NCBI GenBank assembly: GCA_005879505.1
Contig: VBKQ01000107.1
Span: forward strand, 1 to 10,366
Direction: 5' to 3'
Source of the DNA: Deltaproteobacteria bacterium
GTDB taxonomy: Bacteria > Myxococcota > Myxococcia > Myxococcales > 40CM-4-68-19
Length of the DNA stretch: 10,366 bases
The position numbers and the translations under genes were made by a program. The notes below the pieces were generated by a model. That model was not told the origin of the DNA and did no database searches. It saw only the letters and a program-made list of their open reading frames with translations. Below are positions 6,075-10,366 of this stretch, in pieces (the first letter of the stretch is position 1; every line of letters starts with the position of its first letter).

Positions 6075-7754
6075 GTGTCGCGCACCTGTCCGGACTGCCA
6101 AAACACCTACGATGACGAAATCCTTCACTGCCCCGAGGACGGGCGCGGTCTGTCGGACATCCCGGCGGTGGACGATCTGATCGGCCGCACCGTCGGCAGC
6201 TACCGGGTGGAGAAGCTCCTCGGCAAGGGCGGCATGGGCTGCGTCTACATGGGCGTACACCCCGGGATCGGATCGCGGGTGGCGATCAAGTTCCTGCACC
6301 CGCAGTTCTCGCACGACGAAAAAATCGTCGATCGCTTCTTCAACGAGGCGCGCGCGGTCAACGTCATCGGCCACGACAACATCCTCAAGATTCTCGACCT
6401 CAACGTCACCGACGACAACCGGCACTACTTCGTGATGGAGTTCCTGCACGGCCGCCCGCTGCAGGCGCTGCTCAGGAACAACGTGGCCGTTCCGCTGGAC
6501 GTGGCGGGGCCGATACTCCTCCAGGTCTGCGACGCCCTCGAGGCTGCGCACAAACGCGGGATCGTCCACCGCGACCTCAAGCCGGACAACGTCTACCTGA
6601 TCACGATGAAGGGAAAGAAGAACTTCGTGAAGGTGGTGGACTTCGGCATCGCGCGGGTCACCGACGACGCCGGGATCTCCACGGGCAAGACGCAGACGGG
6701 CATGGTGATGGGGACGCCCGCCTACATGAGCCCGGAGCAGGGCTCGGGCGCCAGCAACAAGATCGACGGGCGCAGCGACGTCTACTCGCTGGGCGTGATG
6801 ATGTTCCAGCTCGCCACCGGCCGCCTTCCTTTCCCCGGCTCGAACTTCGGCGAGGTGCTGATCGGCCACCTCCAGGTCCCTCCTCCGCAGCCCCGCTCGC
6901 TGAATCCTCAGATACCGGAGGCGTACGAGGCGGTAATCCTGAAATCCATGCAGAAGAAGCAGGAGGACCGGTACGCGTCGATGAAGGAGCTGAAGCACGC
7001 GATCGAGGCGTGCATGGACCAGCTGCGCATCTCGAAGGATCTGCCGCACACTGACGATACCGATACGGACACGCAGCTTCATCCGGTGGATGTCAGGCCG
7101 CCGTCGTACCCCGGTGCGCGAACGCCGGGTCGGGTGACCGGGCCCGGATCGAAGAACCGCATCTCCAATCCCAATGCGCGTCCCGGCGGACCACGGCTAG
7201 CGGCGCGGCCGGCGGGCGCGATGGCCCGCACTTCCCAGCCCCCGACCCGATTCACTCCGGTGCCCCGGCAGCCCGGGCGCGCGCCGCTGTTCGCCAGCAT
7301 CGGCGTGCTGGCTGCCGTCGCGGTTGGAGTGGGCGCCTTCGTCGTGCTCCGCCGCTCCGACGCGCCTCCGCTGCCTGCGCCGGTGCGCGCGCAGGCGGAG
7401 ATCGTGCGGACAGAAGAGACGCCGGTGTTCCTCTCCGTCGTTTCCGAGCCCCTCGATGCCGACGTGATCGCAACCTGGAAGGACGGGGAAAAGCGCGGAG
7501 CGGCCCCGCTCAGCCTCGAGGTCCCACGCAACGCCAAGGTGCATTTCGAGTTCCGCAAGTCCGGCTTCATCGACTACGCGATGGACGTGATCGCCGACCA
7601 GCCGCAGACGGTGCAGGCAGTGCTGAAGGCCGTGCCCCGCGCGCCGCAGCCAGTCGCGGCGGAAGAGCAGCGGCAGCCGGAGAAGAAGCGCAAGAAGGAC
7701 CGCGCGCCGAAGGAACCGGACGGCGTCGTCGACGTCCTCGGCGACCTGAAATAG
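6075..7754 (+). CDS. Transmembrane Ser/Thr protein kinase with Cys-motif N-terminus (kinase 2)
   Basis: A 559-residue eukaryote-like kinase. It opens with a small metal-site-like motif: C5-P-D-C8, then H18-C19-P-E-D-G23. The kinase domain spans about 43-312: glycine loop GKGGMGCVY (50-58), K72 in VAIKFL, E91 of helix C, HRDLKPDN (165-172, base D167), DFG 189-191, an activation segment with T206, T208 and T214, and MSPEQ (218-222). A basic Pro/Arg-rich linker (about 330-402) precedes one membrane helix (405-425). The tail at about 451-518 is PEGA-like (SVVSEPLDADVIATWKDGEKRGAAPL...VPRNAKVHFEF), followed by a Lys-rich end. The GTG at 6075 is chosen because it gives MSRTCPxC exactly as in the paralogue kinase 3; the frame extends upstream through antisense dapF but has no reason to be translated there. 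There is no visible Shine-Dalgarno. The kinase call is certain; targets are unknown. Confidence 0.94.
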   Translation: MSRTCPDCQNTYDDEILHCPEDGRGLSDIPAVDDLIGRTVGSYRVEKLLGKGGMGCVYMGVHPGIGSRVAIKFLHPQFSHDEKIVDRFFNEARAVNVIGHDNILKILDLNVTDDNRHYFVMEFLHGRPLQALLRNNVAVPLDVAGPILLQVCDALEAAHKRGIVHRDLKPDNVYLITMKGKKNFVKVVDFGIARVTDDAGISTGKTQTGMVMGTPAYMSPEQGSGASNKIDGRSDVYSLGVMMFQLATGRLPFPGSNFGEVLIGHLQVPPPQPRSLNPQIPEAYEAVILKSMQKKQEDRYASMKELKHAIEACMDQLRISKDLPHTDDTDTDTQLHPVDVRPPSYPGARTPGRVTGPGSKNRISNPNARPGGPRLAARPAGAMARTSQPPTRFTPVPRQPGRAPLFASIGVLAAVAVGVGAFVVLRRSDAPPLPAPVRAQAEIVRTEETPVFLSVVSEPLDADVIATWKDGEKRGAAPLSLEVPRNAKVHFEFRKSGFIDYAMDVIADQPQTVQAVLKAVPRAPQPVAAEEQRQPEKKRKKDRAPKEPDGVVDVLGDLK

Positions 7755-7777
7755 AAATCTGCGCAGTCTCAAAAAAA

Positions 7778-7814
7778 TAGCCGGATACCCGCGCCTTTGG
7801 CGCGGGAGCGGCTA
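7778..7814 (-). terminator. Strong hairpin followed by T7 on the minus strand (antisense-oriented terminator)
   Basis: The outer arms TAGCCG (7778-7783) and CGGCTA (7809-7814) enclose a perfect 8-bp inner stem, CCCGCGCC (7788-7795) and GGCGCGGG (7799-7806), with a 3-base loop; a 4/2-base internal loop separates the two stems. On the plus strand seven As (7771-7777) come before the hairpin and no T-run follows it. On the minus strand the same structure ends directly in TTTTTTT, the textbook form of a rho-independent terminator. No minus-strand gene is visible upstream of it. Confidence 0.7.
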
Positions 7815-7824
7815 GCTTCCGTGC

Positions 7825-7856
7825 GCTTGACAGCACCCTTTACGGGAGCGTCAATT
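7825..7856 (+). promoter_or_regulatory. Promoter-like element upstream of kinase 3, shared with kinase 2
   Basis: GCTTGACA (7825-7832), an 18-base spacer and TCAATT (7851-7856) copy the layout seen before kinase 2 (TCAACT there), including the TTGA-N20-TCAA inverted repeat. The spacer sequences differ apart from an ACC and a TTAC block, so the conserved boxes stand out. The predicted start is near 7863, about 24 bases before the TTG start of kinase 3. The element starts 11 bases after the hairpin at 7778-7814. Confidence 0.5.
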
Positions 7857-7876
7857 GCCGGAGCGCGCCAGCCTGC

Positions 7877-7880
7877 GGAG
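7877..7880 (+). promoter_or_regulatory. Ribosome binding site for the TTG start of kinase 3
   Basis: GGAG lies 6 bases before the TTG at 7887. It supports a start that yields MSRTCPEC, colinear with kinase 2, rather than the TTG at 7797, which would sit inside the hairpin loop and upstream of the promoter-like element. Confidence 0.6.
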
Positions 7881-7886
7881 AGCGTC

Positions 7887-9551
7887 TTGTCCCGGACTTG
7901 CCCCGAGTGCCAGAACCAGTACGAGGACGAGATCCTCCACTGCCCGGAGGACGGCCTCGATCTCTCGGCGGTGGAGCCCGACGACGAGCTGATCGGGCGC
8001 GATATCGGCAGCTACCGGGTGACGAAGGTGCTCGGCAAGGGCGGGATGGGCGCGGTGTACATGGCCGAGCATCCGGTCATCGGCTCGCGCGTGGCGATCA
8101 AGTTCCTGCATCCGCAGTACGCCACGGACAAGAAGATCGTCGATCGCTTCTTCAACGAAGCCCGCGCGGTCAACGTCATCGGCCACGACAACATCCTCAA
8201 GATCCTCGACCTCAACGTCACCGAGGACAACCGGCACTACTTCGTCATGGAGTTCCTGCAGGGCAAGCCCCTTCAGGATTTGATCGTGCCGGACGTCCCG
8301 GTGCCTCTCGACGCCGCCGGCCCCATCCTCCTCCAGGTCTGCGAGGCCCTGCAGGCAGCGCACGAGAGCAGGATCATCCACCGCGATCTGAAGCCGGACA
8401 ACGTCTACCTCACGGTGCACAAGGGCAAGAAGAACTTCGTCAAGGTGGTGGACTTCGGCATCGCGCGGGTCATCGACGACTCGGGCGCCTCGACCGGAAA
8501 GACGCAGACCGGGATGGTGATGGGGACTCCGGCGTACATGTCGCCGGAGCAGGCCGGCGGGCTGACCGACCGCATCGACGGCCGCAGCGACATCTACAGC
8601 CTGGGTTGCATGATGTTCCAGATGGCCACCGGGAAGCTTCCTTTTCCGGGGACGAGCTTCGGCGAGGTGCTGATCGGACACCTGCAGCTTCCGCCGCCGC
8701 CGCCGCGGTCGCTGGTTCCCGCGATTCCCCAGGCATACGAGGCGATGGTCCTCAAGTGCCTGGAGAAGAAGCAGGAGGATCGCTACCAGACCATGCGCGA
8801 GGTGCACGACGCTCTCGCGCAAGTGATGGAGCGTCTGGGAATCTCGGGCGAGCTGCCGCCCGCAACCGCGGAGGAGCTGGCCGCTGCGGCAACCGGCACG
8901 AAGACGCGAACGAGTCCAGGAGGGGTGCTGAAGACACCGGCGCGTCCGGCGCTGCCGAGGAGGACTCCGGCGACCCCGGCCCGGTCCATGATGACCACCG
9001 CGACGCCGCCTTTCCCGGCCGTCTCGAAGTCGCGGCCCGCGGCCTACATCGGGCTGGCCGCGGTCGTGGTGGCCGCTGCCTTCGCCGTCGTCTTCTTCGT
9101 GCGCCAGCAGGCGGCGGAAAATCGCCGGGCTGCGGAGCGCGCCGCGCAGCTCGCCGCGCAGCGCGTCGCGGAACAGGCGCGGGAGGCGGCGCTGCGCGCG
9201 GAGGAAGAGCAGCGGCGCCAGCAGAACGAGAAGATCCAGCTCTCGGTCGTATCCGAGCCCGTCGGCGCGATCGTCGAGGTCACCTGGAAGGAAGGGGTGA
9301 AGGGCGGAGTCACACCCTTCGACCTCTCCGTGCCCAGGAACGTGAGCGTCCGCTTCACGTTTTCCAAGAGGGATTTCGTTTCCTGGACCACCGACGTGAT
9401 CGCGGATACACCGAAAGTGGTGCGCGCGTCTCTGTTGGCGGAGCCGAAACTGGCGCCGCCGCCGCGCGTGCTCAGAGGGAAGTCCGCGGGGTCGGAGAAA
9501 AAGGCCAGGCAGGCGGCATCGAAGGATGACGACATCCCGGTCGAATTTTGA
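7887..9551 (+). CDS. Transmembrane Ser/Thr protein kinase with Cys-motif N-terminus (kinase 3)
   Basis: A 554-residue tandem paralogue of kinase 2, about four in five residues identical by eye over the first 220. It has the same N-terminal motif (C5-P-E-C8, H18-C19-P-E-D-G23) and a kinase domain at about 43-312 with GKGGMGAVY (50-58), K72, E91, HRDLKPDN with D167, DFG 189-191, T206/T208/T214 and MSPEQ. The halves after the kinase domain have diverged. A Thr/Pro-rich linker leads to a membrane helix at about 386-408, then a charged Ala/Arg/Glu-rich segment (409-452) that kinase 2 lacks and that looks like a stalk or coiled coil. A PEGA-like domain follows (about 453-522: SVVSEPVGAIVEVTWKEGVKGGVTPF, VPRNVSVRFTF), then a tail ending DDDIPVEF. 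The TTG start at 7887 is supported by a Shine-Dalgarno and by the paralogue. The next gene starts 10 bases after the stop, so the two are probably co-transcribed. Confidence 0.94.
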   Translation: MSRTCPECQNQYEDEILHCPEDGLDLSAVEPDDELIGRDIGSYRVTKVLGKGGMGAVYMAEHPVIGSRVAIKFLHPQYATDKKIVDRFFNEARAVNVIGHDNILKILDLNVTEDNRHYFVMEFLQGKPLQDLIVPDVPVPLDAAGPILLQVCEALQAAHESRIIHRDLKPDNVYLTVHKGKKNFVKVVDFGIARVIDDSGASTGKTQTGMVMGTPAYMSPEQAGGLTDRIDGRSDIYSLGCMMFQMATGKLPFPGTSFGEVLIGHLQLPPPPPRSLVPAIPQAYEAMVLKCLEKKQEDRYQTMREVHDALAQVMERLGISGELPPATAEELAAAATGTKTRTSPGGVLKTPARPALPRRTPATPARSMMTTATPPFPAVSKSRPAAYIGLAAVVVAAAFAVVFFVRQQAAENRRAAERAAQLAAQRVAEQAREAALRAEEEQRRQQNEKIQLSVVSEPVGAIVEVTWKEGVKGGVTPFDLSVPRNVSVRFTFSKRDFVSWTTDVIADTPKVVRASLLAEPKLAPPPRVLRGKSAGSEKKARQAASKDDDIPVEF

Positions 9552-9556
9552 GGGGG
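9551..9556 (+). promoter_or_regulatory. Ribosome binding site that fixes the GTG start of the TPR protein
   Basis: AGGGGG begins on the last base of the kinase 3 stop and lies 5 bases before the GTG at 9562. An ATG overlapping that GTG (9560) runs directly into TGA and cannot be the start. Confidence 0.6.
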
Positions 9557-9561
9557 ACAAT

Positions 9562-10366
9562 GTGACATACGGCAAGCTGGTGGCGGCGCTGGGATGCGCC
9601 GCGATGGTCCTCGCAGGCGCGGCGCGCGCCGCGGAGGACTCGGCCGGAAAGAAGGACCCCTCCCTCGAAGAGGCGCGGCAGCACGCCGCCAGGGCGAAGG
9701 TCCACTACGATCTCGGCGAGTTCGAGAAGGCTGCCGAGGAGTACATCATCGTCTACCGCCTGCGCCCGCTCCCGGCGCTGCTCTTCAACATCGCTCAGTC
9801 GTATCGCGGCGCCGGGCTGTACGAGAAGGCCAAGCAGTTCTACCGGGCATATCTGCGCGAGAACCCCGACTCGCAGACTAGAGCGGCGGTGAAGAAGGCG
9901 CTGAAGGAGATCGACGAGCTGCTGGCGAAGGAGAGAAAGACCCGCGAGGCCCCTCCCAACGGAATTCGCGAGCCGCCCGCGGAAGTCGCCGCACAGGCCC
10001 CTCAAGCCCCACCTCCCCCGCCGTCCATGGTTGCGCCCGCACCGCGCCAGCCGGCTGCCTCCACCCCGGTCCCTCCGGCAGGGGCGGCGGCGGCGCTTCC
10101 GCCGGCGCAGATCCCACCTTCGCAGCCCGTAGCCGCGCCCGCGGTATCGCAGCCCACGCCGGCCGCAGCTCCAGCATCTGCGCTGCCGGCGCCGACCGCC
10201 ACTGCGGTCGCCGCCCGGGCGGAACCTTCCTCCTCCCGGCGCACATGGACCTACTCGCTCGCCGGCGCCTCGGTGGCGATGCTGGGCGGCGGGCTCATCT
10301 TTGCCGTCAAAGCGAAGAACGTCGACAACGAGCTGACCGCGCATCCGCACACGACCGTGGCGGCGG
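9562..10366 (+). CDS. Exported TPR-like protein with Pro/Ala linker and second hydrophobic segment (3' truncated by window)
   Basis: The frame is open from GTG 9562 to the window edge, giving 268 residues so far. It begins with a Sec signal peptide (about 1-23, hydrophobic core then AARA|AEDS). Next are two helix-turn-helix units with TPR character at about 38-71 and 72-105 (HYDLGEFEKAAEEYIIVY; ALLFNIAQSYRGAGLYEKAKQFYRAYL). A Lys/Glu helix follows, then a Pro/Ala-rich linker at about 133-225 and a second hydrophobic stretch at about 231-250 (YSLAGASVAMLGGGLIFAV). This suggests a periplasmic TPR domain tethered by a later helix; a cysteine at residue 12 is not in a convincing lipobox. The TPR form with P-A-L-L-F-N-I-A-Q is, from general knowledge, frequent in myxobacterial proteins encoded near kinases. 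The 10-base gap and good Shine-Dalgarno after kinase 3 imply one operon and perhaps a shared envelope pathway. A direct role with the kinase is inference. Confidence 0.8.
   Translation, partial: MTYGKLVAALGCAAMVLAGAARAAEDSAGKKDPSLEEARQHAARAKVHYDLGEFEKAAEEYIIVYRLRPLPALLFNIAQSYRGAGLYEKAKQFYRAYLRENPDSQTRAAVKKALKEIDELLAKERKTREAPPNGIREPPAEVAAQAPQAPPPPPSMVAPAPRQPAASTPVPPAGAAAALPPAQIPPSQPVAAPAVSQPTPAAAPASALPAPTATAVAARAEPSSSRRTWTYSLAGASVAMLGGGLIFAVKAKNVDNELTAHPHTTVAA

Noticed and set aside
7759..7766. CTGCGCAG palindrome after the kinase 2 stop
   Set aside because: An 8-base palindrome is easily found by chance and has no partner element at the other promoters.
7851..9575. Minus-strand open frame of 574 codons opposite kinase 3
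   Set aside because: It mirrors the antisense frame opposite kinase 2 because the two kinases are paralogues. The product is a charged composition-driven sequence without motifs.

Overview
The window looks like chromosomal DNA from a member of the Myxococcota (myxobacteria or an uncultured relative). G+C is roughly two thirds by eye, GTG and TTG starts are frequent, and there are three transmembrane eukaryote-like Ser/Thr protein kinases with long Pro/Ala linkers and periplasmic PEGA or PEGA-like tails. One kinase carries the HRDISPxN catalytic loop that is common in myxobacterial kinases. I cannot name a species. I found no mobile element, CRISPR array, tRNA or rRNA, and no stretch over 300 bases lacks a gene.

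Layout. Positions 1-1960 hold a tight forward run: a divergent uracil phosphoribosyltransferase, hypoxanthine phosphoribosyltransferase (hpt), and a small membrane-anchored protein of unknown function that overlaps the end of hpt. After a 106-base gap with a weak terminator candidate comes kinase 1 (2067-3878). A TTGACA promoter then leads into an outer-membrane porin (3955-5223). The porin converges on dapF, encoded on the minus strand (5220-5990), and the two TAG stops share one CTAG. From 6075 two close paralogues run in tandem on the plus strand: kinase 2 (6075-7754) and kinase 3 (7887-9551). Ten bases after kinase 3 begins an exported TPR-like protein with a Pro/Ala linker and a second hydrophobic segment; it is open at the right edge of the window.

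How the genes fit together. The first block is nucleobase salvage from PRPP. dapF makes meso-diaminopimelate for lysine and peptidoglycan. The rest is envelope signalling: cytoplasmic kinase domains tethered by one membrane helix to periplasmic domains, next to a porin and an exported TPR-like protein. Kinases 2 and 3 arose by duplication. They share a three-cysteine N-terminal motif, the same kinase architecture and the same upstream element, GCTTGACA-N18-TCAAYT.

Most notable non-coding signals: (1) this shared promoter-like element, which contains a TTGA-N20-TCAA dyad; (2) a strong hairpin at 7778-7814 followed by seven Ts on the minus strand only, i.e. an intrinsic terminator pointing against both flanking kinases; (3) a nearly leaderless arrangement predicted for kinase 2. 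These are sequence readings, not experimental facts.
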